From: Ehretia macrophylla
Lineage: Eukaryota > Streptophyta > Magnoliopsida > Boraginales > Ehretiaceae
Length of the DNA stretch: 64,000 nucleotides
Reading direction: 5' to 3'
Assembly (NCBI GenBank): GCA_037974665.1
Contig: CM075773.1
Coordinates: 30,473,853-30,537,852 of the forward strand
Part shown: positions 31,757 through 45,317 of the stretch, piece by piece
How positions within the stretch are numbered: the first letter of the stretch is position 1
How the letters are laid out: each line of letters begins with the position of its first letter
The notes under the pieces: generated by a model
What the model saw: only the letters and a program-made list of their open reading frames with translations
The model's database searches: none
What the model was told of the DNA's origin: nothing
Made by a program: the position numbers and the translations under genes

Positions 31757-34700
31757 TGTGAGGCCCGACCTCGATTTGCGGGCGATACCTGGTTTGGTGT
31801 GCCCTAACCTAGAATTGCGTGCCTTGACCTAGGTTTAAGAGTCGTGTCTCGTTTTATGTGCCTTGTGTTGAATTATGTGCATTTACTTGAAAAATGTGTG
31901 TTTGTCTCGTAGTTCGTGCCCTACCTCGTAGTGCGTGCCCTAGACCTAGGAAAACATGCCCGCACGCTAATCAATAAAGAATTCTACACGAAGCACTAGA
32001 CTATAGAATAATCCTACAAACTCCACTAACTAATATTTTAATCCCAAGTCAATGCACTAAAAGACAAAACACTATGCACCAAATATTCTTTATTCTTATT
32101 CTTATTCTTTATTCCTTAATCTTTTCGCAAAAACCCATGCACCTACAATTAAATATATCTAACCTACAATAAAATAAGCCTTAAACAAGACCAAAAATTC
32201 AGAATTGCACATGCCTTGGCCGACCACACCTTGCATTGAACAAGCATTGCATAATTTAAAAACTCCCCTAGACATTCTATGACACCAACACATAAAACAA
32301 AGCATAAAAAAACTCCTAAAAACACTACCCAAGCATGCCATTCTCGGCCTCCACACCATGCCCATCCCTCACAATTCAAAATACTTAAAAGATGGCATAA
32401 TTTCAGATTTTGCAAGGCCTATAGCCGACACACACACACAAGCATTACCACTCTCAAAAAAAAAAAATTCTCTCAAGCTTTCTTTCTCTCTCATTTTCAT
32501 CCTTGGCTGCAACTTGACTCTCCATAGCTTAAGCTCATCATCCTAAGGTTCATCTAGACTTGACCAAGCAAGCAAGAAGCAAGAATAGATGCATGCAAGC
32601 TCATAGAACACTCATTCGGCCTTAGGTATGTTTGATGGCTTTTCTTTCATTGCATTTTGTTCTAACCACATGCACATACTAAGGACATGGTAACTTAGCT
32701 AGAAATTAAGGAAATCAAGCAATATCCCTCGGCCAAACAAGGAGAGAAGACCATTTGTGCATCTTCAAGAGTTTTGAGCAACATTTGTTGTCAATAGGCT
32801 AAGGTGAGGGTTAATCCTTTTTAAAAGCTTTCAAAAACCACATGCATGCCTTCATATGTTTATTTTTACCTCTGTACTTGTGGTATGTGTGTGTACATGA
32901 GCTTTTGTAACCATGCATGGCAAGACATTTAGCTAGAATTTGAAGATAGGTGAAATCGCGAAAATGGACGATTTCTGACTTGTTAGAGCGAAGTAAATTT
33001 GGCCTGGTAGATGATGTTGAAAATGCATGAACGTTGGTAGGTGACTAGTTTTTCCAGTTCTGAGCATTTCTCATAGAAATAGGCTAAGGACAATTTTGAG
33101 TCTGAGGTCCCCAAAATGGTAAAACATCGAAAGGTGTCTAAATCTGGAAAATCTGGAAAATGAAGCAGGTTTTTGGCAGTTCACTGTTCTTGTAGAACGA
33201 ACCAGTTTCGACTTAGCAAATGATATCTAAAGTGCATGAAATTTGGTTCAGTGCTAGATTTTTCAGTTCTGGACATTTTTGTCAGAAATAGACTAAGGCT
33301 AAATCTGACCCGAAGGCTCTCAAAAATGACAAGTATGGAAATGTGTACAAATCTGGACAGTTTTGCATAGTCTCACGGTTTTGGCTATAACTCTTGAATC
33401 CGAACTCCAAATGATGCCAGGTTTGTTTCTGGATTTAGTTCACTTAATAAGCTTTAGTTGGACATTTTGTTCACTGGAATTGGAGATTTTTTGCTTGTCT
33501 AAATGATTGTGGGAAAACAGACTATTGCAGTGAGGTTTTTATCTAGTGATATGTTTTGAAAATTATTGTAACTTCTCTTGTGGTATTAAATGCTTGGGAT
33601 TGTGGCACTTGGATGTTGTGTGGACTGTTTTTAATGATTGAGGATGTTTAATTAATCGATGCGTGGCTTCGGTTCAATTACGTGACAACTTGTGGCTTAA
33701 TCGCACGGGTAACCATGAACTGAAACCCTAATGACTATGAAAACTCGCTAAGTGTTGATCCTATGGTTATCGTGTCTAATTATGTAATTATTGGGCTGCC
33801 CGTAGTTGTCCTTATAGCCCTAAATGTGATTTCCAATGATTACATATTGTCAAGTAGGCCTTTCTTGCACCCGGTAGCACGTAGACGTCGTTGCATGTTA
33901 TATAAACTTATTATTTGATTATGTGAACCCCAAAATGAGTTATATGACTTGATTTACGTGTGTTACATGGCTGCCCGTTTAATATTAATATAACTCTATG
34001 TGCCTTACAAGTAAAATTACCTGTCATAGCATGCCTCGCTTGTATACTTGTAAATGTGCAATCTTATGACTGCTCGAAGGCAACCAACATTGTTGTCCTC
34101 CTAATGTGATATATTAAATGTCATAAATGTGCATTGCATATAAGGTTGCAACCTTTCATTCTGGCGTGGTAGCGTTCACGCACACCGGCCGGCATCGGGC
34201 TTGCCGGTGCAACCGTGACTAGCATTGTCCAATTACCTCTCTCGCTTGGGGGCTAGACTTCCTCGGAGAGTTGGGTCATAGAATTTCGGGGTACATCCGA
34301 AGTATACCCATTTGGCGTGATAAGGGGATGATTTGAAGTCGGCCGCAACAACTGATACTGGAAATGAACTGAGAGCAAAAGCTCACCATATCATTTTCAC
34401 TATGTGTATAAGTACTCTCGCTTGGTTCCTAGAGGACCTCGGGGAGGAAAGACGGGTAATTGTGTTCTTTTACTTTTATATTACATTATGAACTTACTTG
34501 TGATATATGTCATGCTTGCAAAAAGGGTTTTCATAAGTTGAACCGGAAAAAGAGTTTCAAAACTTATTTATCGTTCCCCCTCGCTGAGTTCATAAGGACT
34601 CACCCTCTTTTATCATCTCAGGTGAAGAAGATCAGGAACAGGTACCTGAGGATAACGTGCCTATTGATGATGACTCCTTGGAGTGATTGCATGCCCTATA

Positions 34701-35291
34701 TGCCTTACATAGTTGTGGCTGTTTTGTGAATGATATGTTGCTTGAAGATCATCTCTTTTGTTGTTTGTCATTGCTATTGTAAATGACCCCCATTGTAATT
34801 TGGGGTCAAATTTTGGTTTGTACTGATCATAACTAGATAGACACTCTTCTGGTCGTTTTGCTATCGCTACTTTGGTTTAGTGTCTATCACTGGCTTATGA
34901 AGTATTAGGTAAAGGGATAAGTAAAATGAATCTATCCAATCTTAAGCAGGTACTCATTGGTAAGCTAAGATCAACAGGTACTTTTGTAACAAGGATTGAC
35001 ACATAAACGAGACATAGTTGCTATGCTAGGTGTTAATCAAACGAGAATTGGTGATAAATAGTAATCTTAGTTGGAATCAAATTTGAGATTGAAAGTTTTG
35101 ACGCGTTTAGGAAATTAGGTCAAACTAAAGAGCCCAATTGCAGCTATTATGCTGCCGATTTTTCGGAGAATTTTTGAAGTTTAGGCTGACGTTAAGTGTT
35201 AAACCATAATGAACGATTAAGTACGTGAAATGATATGAATGTTTAGATCACATCCTAGTCTAACCTCTATAGGTCGGGTTGGGGTGTGACA
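31757..35291 (+). mobile_element. Solo LTR 2 (3535 bp)
   Basis: An LTR with tgtgaggcccg at its left and ggggtgtgaca at its right end, flanked by a perfect 5-bp duplication and lacking any internal region. In several places (the acidic frame, donor-like cttag/gtatgt at 32626, an in-frame extra gat near 34670) it sits closer to the minus-strand LTR subfamily than the other plus-strand LTRs do. It contains an A-tract at about 32457-32468 before a TC-rich tract. Confidence 0.95.
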
Positions 35292-38200
35292 TAACTCCTT
35301 ACGGATCAAAAATTATGGGCACCGGTGCGACGGATACCTGGTCACAAGCCCCACGCCCTCTGGGCCCAGCTTCTACGTGAAGTAAAGTTGTCTTGCCCAA
35401 GGTACCATGTGATTCAGTAATTGAAATGTGATGGATTAGGTTCTCGTCCTTTTCGCGGCTCACGACATACGATCCGGGTCAAAAAAATAGCGCAAAAGAA
35501 GAAAAGTGTCCCGAAACTAATGAAAACATTCGATTTTGGGCTTCGAAAACAGGCGTAGCCTAGCAAGCTCGGTGCCCCCATCGTAGAGCTCTCTGAGAGC
35601 TTTCAAATGGTATACTATGCGCCTCGTAACTCCTTACGGATCAAAAGTTTTGGGCTCCGGAGCGACAGAAACCTGGTCATAAAACCCACGCCTTCGGTTT
35701 GCGTCCCCAGCGTCTACGTGAAGGGAAGTTGTCTTGCCCAAAGTGCCATGGGATTCGATAATTGAAATGTGATGGATTAGGTTGTCGCCCTTAACGCGGC
35801 TCACGACGTACGATCTGGGACAAAAAAACAACGTGAAAGAAGAAAATTATCCTGGAACTAATGAAAATGTTCGATTTTGGGTCCGAAAATAGGCGCAGCC
35901 AAGCAGGCTTCCTACCCCTGTCGTAGAGCTCTCGGAGAGCTTTCCAACGGTATGTTGTACGCCGCGTAACTCCTTATGGATCAAAAGTTATGGGCACCGG
36001 AGAGACGGATACCTGGTCACAAGCCCTACGCCCTTTGTTTGCGGGGCAAGCCTCTACGTGAAGTGAAGTTGTCTTGCCCAAGGTGCCATGTGATTCGGTA
36101 ATATAAATGTAATGGATTCAGTTGTCATCCATTTCGCGGCTCACGACATACGTTCCGGGACTAAAAAATAGCGTAAAAGAAGAAAATTTATCCCAAAACT
36201 GATGAAAACATTGGATTTTGGGCTCCAAAAATAGGTGCAGCAAAGCAGGCTTGATCAACCCTATCGTAGAGCTCTTGGAGAGCTTTCCAACGGTATGCTG
36301 TGCACCACGTAACTCTGTACGGATCAAAAGTTATGGGCACCGGAGCGACGGATACCTGGTCACAAGCCCAACGCCCTCTGTTTGCGGTCCCAGCCTCTAC
36401 GTGAAGTGAAGTTGTCTTGCCCAAGGTGCCGTGTGATTTGGTAAGAGAAATATGATGGATTAGGTTGTCGTCCTTTTCGCGGCTCACAACGTACGATCCG
36501 GGACAGAAAAACAGCGCAAAAGAAGAAAAGTGTCCCGAAACTGATGAAACTGTTTGATTTTGGGCTCCAAAAATAGGCGCAGCTGAGCAGGCTTGGTGCC
36601 CCCATCGTAGAGCTCTCGGAGAGCTTTCCAACGATATCCTGTGGACCGCGTAACTCCTTACGGATCAAAAGTTATGGGCACCGGAGCGACGGATACCTGG
36701 TCACAAGCCCCACGCCCTATGTTTGCGGGCCTAGCCTCTACGTGAATTGAAGTTGTCTTGCCCAAGGTGCCGATTCGGTAAGAGAAATGTGATGGATTAG
36801 GTTGTCGTCTTTTTCGCGTCTCACGATGTACGATACGGGACTGAAAAACAGCGCAAAGGAATAAAAGTGTCCCAAAACTGATTAAAACATTCGATTTTGG
36901 GTTCTAAAAATATGCATAATCTAGCAGGCTTGGTGCCACCTTCGTAGAGCTCTCGGAGAGTTTTCCAACTCTATGTTGTGCGTCGCGTAACTCCTTATGG
37001 ATCAAAAGTTATGGGCGCCAGAGCGACAGATACCTGGTCACAAGCCTCACACCCTCTCTTTGCACGCCCTGCCTCTACGTGAAGTGAAGTTGTCTTGCCC
37101 AAGGTGCCATGGGATTCGGTAATATAAATGTGATGGATTAGGTTGTCGTCCTTTTCGCTGCTCACGACGTACGATCTGGGACAGAAAAATAGTGCAAAAG
37201 AAGAAAAGTGTCCCGAAACTGATGAAGACATTCGATTTTGGGCTCCAAAAATAGGCGCAGCCAAGCACGCTTGGTGCCCACATCGTAGAGCTCTCAGAGA
37301 GCTTTCCAACGGTATGTTGTTCGCCACGTAACGCCTTACGGATCAAAAGTTATGAGCACCGGTGTGACGGATACCTGGTCATAAGTCCCACGCCCTCTGT
37401 TTGCGGGCCCAGCCTCTACGTGTAGTGAAGTAGTCTTGCCCAATGTGCCGTGTGATTCGGTAAGAGAAATGTGATAGATTAGGTTATCGTCCTTTTCGCG
37501 TCTCACGACATACGATCCAGGACAGAAAAAAGCGCAAAAGAATAAAAGTGTCCCAAAACTTATGAAAATGTACGATTTTGGGGTCTGAAAACAGGCACAA
37601 CTGAGAAGGCTAGGTGCCCCCATCGTAGAGCTCTCAGAGTGCTTTCCAACTATGTACTGTGCGCCACGTAACTCCTTACGGATCAAAAGTTATGAGCACC
37701 GGAGCGACGGATACCTGGTCACAAGCCCCACGCCCTCTGTTTGCGGGCCTAGCCTCTACGTGAAGTGAAGTTGTCTTGCCTAAGGTGCCATGTGATTCGG
37801 TAATAGAAATGTGATGAATTAGGTTGTCGTCCTTTTCGTGGCTCACGACGTACGATACGAGACGGAAAAACTACGTAAAAAAAGAAAAGTGTCCCAAAAC
37901 TTATGAAAATGTTCGATTTTGGGCTCCGAAAATAGGTGCACCTAGCAAGCTAGGTGCCCATATCGTACAGCTCTTAGAGAGCTTTCCAACGGTATGTTGT
38001 GTGCCGCGTAACTCCTTACGGATCAAAAGTTATGGGCACCGTAGCGATGGATACCTGGTCACAAGCCCCTCGCCCTCTGTTTGCGGGCCCAGCTTCTACG
38101 TGAAGTGAAGTTGTGTTGTCCAACGTGCCATGGGATTCGGTAACAGAAATGTGATGGATTGGGTTGTCATCCTTTTCGCGGCTCACAACGTACGATCCGG

Positions 38201-40600
38201 GACTTAAAAACTGCGCAAAAGAAGAAAAGTGTCCCAAAACTTATGAAAACATTCGATTTTTGGCTCCGAAAATAGGCAATGCCGAGCAGGCTTGTTGCCC
38301 CCATCGTAGGGCTCTCAGAGTGCTTTCTAACACCATGCTGTACGCCGCATAACTCCTTACGGATCAAAAGTTATGGGCACCTGGACGACAGATAGCTGGT
38401 CACAAGCCCCACGCCCTCTATTTGCGGGCCCAGCCTCTACATCAAGTGAAGTTGTCTAGCCTATGGTGCCATGGGATTCGGTAGTAGAAATGTGATAGAC
38501 TTGGTTGTCGTCCTTTTCACGGCTCACGATGTACGATCCGGGACAGAAAAACAGCGCAAAAGAAGAAAATGTCCTGAAACTGATGAAAATATTTGATTTT
38601 GGGCTCCTAAAATAGGTTCAACCAAGTAGGCTTGGTGCCCCTGTTGTAGAGCTCTCGGAGAGCTTTCCAACGGTATATTGTGCGCAGCGTAACTCCTTAC
38701 GGATCAAAAGTTATGGGCACCGGAGCGACGGATACTTGGTCACATGCCCTACACCCTCGGTTTGCTGGCCCAGCCTCTACGTGAAGTGAAGTTGTCTTGC
38801 CCAAGGTGCCATGGGATTCGAAAATAAAAATGTGACAGATTAGGTTGTCGTCCTTTTCACGGATCACGACGTACGATCGGGGACGAAAATAAAGCGCAAA
38901 AGAAGAAAAGTGTCACAAAACTGATAAAAACGTTCCATTTTGGGTTACGAAAGTAGGCGCAGCCGAGCAGGCTTGCTGCCATCGTAGTAGAGCTATCGGA
39001 AGAGCTTTCCAACAGTATGATGTGCGCCGCGTAACTCCTTACGGATCAAAAGTTATGGGCACCGGAGCGACAGATACCTAGTCACAAGCCCCACGCCCTC
39101 TGTTTGCGGGCCCAGCCTCTACCGGAAGTGAATTTGGCTCGCCCAAGGTGCCACGGAATTCGGTAATAGAAATGTGATGTATTAGGTTGTCGTCCTTTTC
39201 GCAGCTCAAGACGTGCGATCCAGGACGAAAAAACAGCGCAAAAGAAGAAAAGTATCCTGAAATAGATGAAAACATTCAATTTTGGGCTCCGATAGCAGGT
39301 GCAGCCAAGCAAGCTTGGTGCCCCCGCCGTAGAGCTCTCGGAGAGCTTTCCAACGGTATGTTGTGCGCTGCGTAACTCCTTACAGATCAAAAGTTATGGG
39401 CACCGGAGCAACGGATAACTGTTTACAAGCCCCACGCCCTCGGTTTGAGGGCCCAGCCTCTACATGAAGTGAAGTTTTCTTGCCCAAGGTGTTGTGTGAT
39501 TCGGTAATAAAAATGTGATGGATTAGGTTGTCGTCCATTTCACGGCTCACGACGTACGATCCGGGACAGAATAACAGCGTAAAAGAAGAAAAGTGTCCCA
39601 AGATTGATAAAAATGTTCGATTCTAGGCTAAGAAAATAGGTGCAGTTGAGCATGCTCGCTGCCCCCGTCGTAGAGCTCTCAGAGAGCTTTCCAACGGTAT
39701 GCTGTGCGCCGCGTAACTTCTTACGGATCAAAAGTTATGTACACCGGAGCGACGGATACCTGGTCACAAGCCCCACGCCCTTAGTTTACGGGCCCAGCCT
39801 CAACGTGAAGTGAAGTTGTCTTGCCCAAGGTGCCGTGGGATTCGATAATAGAAATGTGATAGATTAGGTTGTTGTCCTTTTCGCGGCTCAAGACGTACGA
39901 TCCGGGACGGATAAACAGCGCAAAAGAAGAAAAGTGTCCCAAAACTTATGCAAATGTTCGATTTTGGGCTCTGAAACCAGGCGTAGCCTAACAGGCTAGG
40001 TGCCCCCATCGTAGAGCTCTTAGAGAGATTTCCAACAGTATGTTGTGCGCCATGTAACTCCTTACCGATCAAAAGTTATGGGCACCATAGCGACGGATAC
40101 CTGGTCACAAGCCCCTTGCCCTCTGTTTGCGGGCCCAGCCTCTACGTGAAGCGAAGTTGTCTTGCCTAAGGTGCCGTGGGATTCTATAATAGAAATGTGA
40201 TGGATTTGGTTGTCGTCCTTTTCGAGGCTCACGACGTACGATCCGGGACGAAAAAATAGCGCAAAAGAAGAAAAGTGTCCCGAAACTTATGAAAAAGTTC
40301 GATTTTGGACTCCGAAAGTAGGTGCAGCCGAGCAGGCTTGCTGCCCCCATCGTAGATCTCTCAGAGTGCTTTCCAATGGCATGCTGTGCGCCGCGTAACT
40401 CCTTACGGATCAATAGTTATGGGCACCGGAGCGACGGGTACCTGGTCACAAGCCCCACACCCTCTATTTGCGGGCCCAGCCTCTATGTGATGTGAAGTTG
40501 TATTGTCCAAGGCGCCATGGGATTCGGTAACAGAAATGTGATAGATTACGTTGTCGTCCTTTTCACAGCTCACGACGTATGATCCGGGACGGAAAAACAG
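35292..40600. repeat. Satellite block 4 (~15-16 monomers)
   Basis: The same satellite and orientation, starting with the right taact duplication. Small deletion variants occur, for example ccctctgggcccag near 35358 (lost gtttgcg). A 147-codon open frame on the minus strand (36188-36631) crosses a monomer junction. It is the longest in the satellite, but it is not conserved in neighbouring monomers and is not called. The block ends inside a monomer at ggaaaaacag, where a truncated LTR begins. Confidence 0.95.
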
Positions 40601-43600
40601 CCCCATCACTATTTATCTCAAGTCTCGTTTGATTAGCACCTAGCATAGCAACTATGTCTCGTTTATATGTCAATTCCTGTTACACAAGAACCTGTTGGTC
40701 TTAGCTTACACATGAGTACCTGCTTAAGATTGGATAGATTCATTTTGCTTAGCCCTTTGCCTAATACTTCATAAGCCTATAGTAGTTACTAATCAAAGTA
40801 GCAAAACGAGCAAATAGGGTGTCTGTCTAGTTAATAACGGTACAAATCAAAATTAGATCCCAAATTACAACGGCGGTCATTTACAATAACAATAACAACA
40901 ACATAAGAGATAGTCTTCAAAACAAACATATCGTTCACAAATTAGCCACAGTCAAGTAAGGCACGTAGGGCAGGCAATCACTCCAAGGAGTCATCAATAG
41001 GCACGTTATCCTCAGGTACCTGTTCCTGGTCTTCTTCACCAGAGATAATAAAAGAGGGCGAGTCCTTATGAACTCAGCGAGGGGGAACGAGTAATACGTT
41101 TTGAAACTCTTTTTCATGTTCAACTTATGAAAACCCTTTTTGAAAGCATGACATATAACACAAGTAAGTTCATAATGTAATATAAAAGTAAAGGAACACA
41201 ATTACCCGTCTTTCCTCCCCGAGGTCCTCTAGGAACCAAGCGAGAGTACTTATACATATAGTGAAAAGGATATGGTGAGCTTTTGCTCTCAATTCAAATC
41301 TAGTTTCAGTTGTTGCGGCCGACTTCAAATCATCCACTTATCACGCCAAATGGGTGTACTCCGGATGTACCCCGAAATCCTACGACCCAACTCTCCGAGG
41401 AAGTTTAGTCCCCAAGTGAGAGAGAGAAATGTACAATGGTAGTCATGGTTGGACCGGCAAGCCCGATGCCGCTCGGTGTGCGTGAAACGCTACCATGCCA
41501 AAATGAAAGGTTGCAACCTTGTATGCAATGCACATTTATAACATTTAACATATCATATTAGGAGGACAACGAAGTAGGTTGCCTCCGAGCAGTTATAAGA
41601 TGGCACATTGACAAGTAAACACACAAGGCATGCTTTGACATGTAATTTCGCTTGAAAAATACATGGATTTATATGAATATTAAACGGGCAGCCATGTAAC
41701 ACATATATATCAAATCATATAACTCATTTCGGGGTTCGCGTAATCAAGTAATAAGTTTATACAAGCATGCAACAACGTCCACATGAGACCTGGTGCAAGA
41801 AAAGTCTACTTATCAATATGTAATCATTGGAATCACAATTCAAGCATACTTAACATTTCTTAGGCAGCCCACTAATCACACAATTGGACACAATAACTAT
41901 AGGATCAACACTTAGCGAGTTTTTATATTCAATAGGGTTTCAATTCATGCTTACACGTGCGATTAAGCCATAAGTTGTCACGTAATTAAACCCAAGCCAT
42001 GCATCGATTAATTAAAACATCCTCAATCATCCAAAACAATCCACACAACTTCCAAGTGCCACAATCCCAAGCATTCAATACCACAAGAGGAGTTACAATA
42101 ATTTTCAAAGCATATCACTCGATAAAAACCTCACCGCAATGGTCTGTTTTCCCACAATCATTTAGACAAGCAAAAAATCTCCAATTCCAGTGAACAAAAT
42201 TTCAAATTAAATCTCAATGAGTGATTTAAATCCAGAAACAAACCTCACCTCATTTGGAGTTCAGACTTAGGACTTAGGGCTAAAACTGTGAGACTACGCA
42301 AAACTGTCCAGTTTTAGACACATTATGATTTTTGCTATTTTTTAGGGTGTTAGGGTCAGAATTGGCTTTGGTCTATTTCTGGAAAAAATGTCCAGAACTG
42401 AATTTCATGCATTTTAGATATCATTTACTAAGTCAAAACTGGTTCGTTCTACAAGGACAATGAACTGCAAAAAACCTGCTCCATTTTCTCCGATTTTCCA
42501 GAATTAGATACCCTTCGATGTTTTGCCATTTTGGAGACCTTAGACTCAAAATTGGCCTTGACCTATTTCTACAAAACATGCTCAGAACTGGAAAAACTAT
42601 TCACCTACCAATTTTCATGCATTTTCAACATCATCTACCAGGCCAAATTTACTTTTCTCTAACAAGTTAGAAATCTGCCATTTTCACGATTTCACCTATC
42701 TTCAAGGTTTAGCTAAATATCTTACCATGCATGGTTACAAAAGCTCATGTACACACATATACCACAAGTACAGAGGTAGAAATAGAAATATGAAGGCATG
42801 CATGTGGTTTTTGAAAGCTTTTTAAAAAGATTAACCCTCACCTTAGCCTATTGACAACAATGATGCTCAAAACCCTTGAAGATGCACAAAATGGTCTTCT
42901 CTCCTTGTTTGGCCGATATTGCTTGATTTCCTTAATTCCTAGCCTAGTTACCATGTTCTTAGTATGTGCATGTGGTTAGAACAAAAGGAAATGAAAGAAA
43001 AGATATCAAACATGCCTAGGGCCGAAATGAGTGTTCTATGAGCTTGCATGCAAATCTCCATGCTTCTAGCTTGCTTAGTCGAGCTTCCTAGGGGCCTTGA
43101 GTGTCTTGGTGAGCTTTAGGAGATGAGCTTAAGCTATGGTGGTGCTTGAAGCAGCCTATGCCGAGAGGGTGACAGAAAATGAGAGCAATTGAAATGTTTG
43201 TGAGGAGTGAAGTGTTTGTGTGTGAGTGTGTCGGCCTAGGGCTTGTAAAAGCTGAATTGTTTTGTTCTTTTGATCAATTTTTGAATTGTTAGGAGACATA
43301 AGGTGATTTGGCCGAGGAAGTGAAGCATTGGGTAGGATGTTAAGGAATTTTTTTTTATGCTTTGTGTCTTGTGTGTGTCATAGGTTGTCTAGAATCATTT
43401 TGAAATTGTGTAAGGCTAGTCAAAAGGTCTTGGTGGCCAAAATTAGCATGCTAGAATTGAGCAATTTGTGTTGTTTTTAATTGTATCATGTGGCATTATA
43501 GTATTAGTGTTATTGGTTTTTGTGTGCATGGGTTTTTGGTAGGAATAAAGAATGTTTAGTATTTAGTGAAATTTTGTCTTCTAGTGCATTGATATTAGTT

Positions 43601-43892
43601 AGTAGAATTTGTAGGATTAATTAATAATCTAGTGCTTCGTGTAAGATGCTTTCTTGATTAGCGTGCGGGCACGCTTTCCTAGGTTTAGGGCATGCACTAC
43701 GAGATAAAGCACGAACTACGAGATGAATGCACGTTTTCCAAGTAAATGCACGCAACTCTAAATGAATGCACGTAATTCAATGCAAGGCACATAAAACGAG
43801 ACACGACTCTTGAACCTAGGTCAAGGCACGCAAATTCTAGGTTAGGGCACACAAAACGAGATATCGCACGCAAATCGAGTTCGGGCCTCACA
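40601..43892 (-). repeat. 3' LTR of minus-strand element, truncated
   Basis: It begins on the minus strand at tgtgaggcccgaa next to the polypurine tract and runs to about 40601-40608, where the homology to 48731-52287 stops near its position 48988. A 120-base hand comparison (from 42001 against 50381) found 6 differences, so the two LTRs have diverged by a few percent since insertion. The hairpin arms near 40856 are both mutated. Confidence 0.92.
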
Positions 43893-43905
43893 TCCTCCCC
43901 TCCTT
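43893..43905 (-). other. Polypurine tract of minus-strand element
   Basis: tcctcccctcctt on the plus strand is aaggaggggagga on the minus strand, identical to the tract at 9283-9295, and abuts the 3' LTR. Confidence 0.9.
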
Positions 43906-43932
43906 AAAATAATTTCGTCCCGAAATTCAATA

Positions 43933-44513
43933 TTACATTTGAAATAATACCGGATACTGTCGCTCCATCTGGTCTCGTCTTTCCCACATTGCTTATTCAA
44001 CTCCATGGTGATCCCACAACACTTTCACCATTGGTATCGACTTGTTGCGTAATTCCCGATCTTACTCGTCTAGGATCCAAATAGGCTTTTTTCTTCATAA
44101 GATAAGTTCTCCCGAAGCTGCAACGGTTCTGTCTCCAAAATATGTGATGGATCAGGGTGATATTTTCGTAGCATTGAAACATGAAAGACATCATGAATAT
44201 TGGAAAGGTTTTGGGGTAGTTCCAGATGATACGCCAATTTGCCAACCTTCTCAATTATCCTTAATGGTCCTACAAACCTCGGGCTCAACTTTCCACCCTT
44301 GCCGTGTTTAATCAGTCCCCTCCAAGGTGATAACTTCAAGAACACCTTGTCACCGACCTCAAACTCTAGACTCCGTCTCCGTCGGTCTGCATAACTTTTC
44401 TGCCTGCTTTGGGCGGTAAGCATCCGTTTTCAGATGAGGTGGACATTATCAACAGTCTTCATAAGTTCTGGTAGTAGGGTCAGGTCAAAAGTCTTCGTCA
44501 CACCTACTTTATC
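43933..44513 (-). pseudogene. Integrase C-terminus and frameshifted chromodomain
   Basis: The GPY/F-like region KLSPRFVGPLRIIEKVGKLA and IHDVFHVSMLRKYHPDPSH are intact after a stop at 44430. In the chromodomain a small insertion in an A-run near 44085 shifts the frame; the downstream part is still recognisable at the DNA level and is visible in a neighbouring frame to the TAA at 43933-43935. Confidence 0.82.
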
Positions 44514-45005
44514 CTAGTATATTGGGGATTGACACTTACATCCATACAATGCCTCAAATGGGGCCATCCCGATAGTGGCATGATAGTTGTTTTTATAAGC
44601 GAACTCCGCTAGGGACAAATATTTCTCCCAACCTTTTCCAAAGTCTAAAACATACGCCCTCAGCATATCCTCTAGAATCTGAATAGTTCTCTCAAATTGT
44701 CCATTAGTCTGAGGTTGATAAGTTGTACTAAAACTCAACTTCGTCCCCAAATCTTCTCGCAATCTCTTCCAAAATCGGGAAGTGAAACGAGGGTCCCTAT
44801 CCGGTACAATACTCACAGGCATCCCGTGCAACCTTACAATATCCGCCACATACATATCTCCCAGTTTCTCAAGACTATCCTCCTTGTTCATCGGTAAGAA
44901 GTGTGCTGACTTAGTCAATCTATCCACTATGACCCAAACAGTGTCATGACCCTTTTGTGATCTGGGCAGGTCCATGACAAAGTCCATAGTTATATGTTCC
45001 CATTT
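44514..45005 (-). pseudogene. Integrase catalytic core segment
   Basis: [44 protein letters not shown] and QTNGQFERTIQ carry the D,D,E residues, though SERT has become FERT. The segment ends at TAG (44514-44516), which replaces the tryptophan of IYWDE. Confidence 0.85.
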
Positions 45006-45317
45006 CTATCGGGGAATTTCCAATGGTTGTAGTAAACCTGCTGGTCATTGATGTTCCGCTTTGACTCTCTGACAAGTTAAACATCGTGCCACAAACTCCG
45101 CAATCTCTTTCTTCATGTTATTCCACCAATAGTGTTGCTTCAAATCCCGGTACATCTTTGTTCCGCCGAGGTGAATAGTGTATCTTGAATTATGGGCTTC
45201 TTCGAGAATCTTCTTTTTCAACTCTGGGTTATTAGGAACACAAATTCGACTCCTGAATCTCCATATACTATCATCATGAAACTTGAAATCTGTGTTGCTT
45301 TCTTTAATCTTCTGAAA
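45006..45317 (-). pseudogene. Integrase H2C2 segment
   Basis: AHNSRYTIHLGGTKMYRDL and the pair in CLTCQRVK form the HHCC finger. TGA at 45045-45047 is at the same codon as the TGA at 8143-8145 in element 1; a further TAG lies at 45006-45008. Confidence 0.83.

Noticed and set aside
32457-32468. A-run that might be the poly(A) tail of a LINE or processed gene
   Set aside because: It lies inside the LTR at the place where the other LTRs have a TC-rich tract; no retroposed body or duplication surrounds it.
36188-36631. 147-codon open frame on the minus strand within the satellite, and many 90-116-codon minus-strand frames in other monomers
   Set aside because: They lie wholly in tandem repeats, begin and end at different places in neighbouring monomers, and are interrupted in most copies. 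The 341-base period is not a multiple of three, so no frame can continue through the array.
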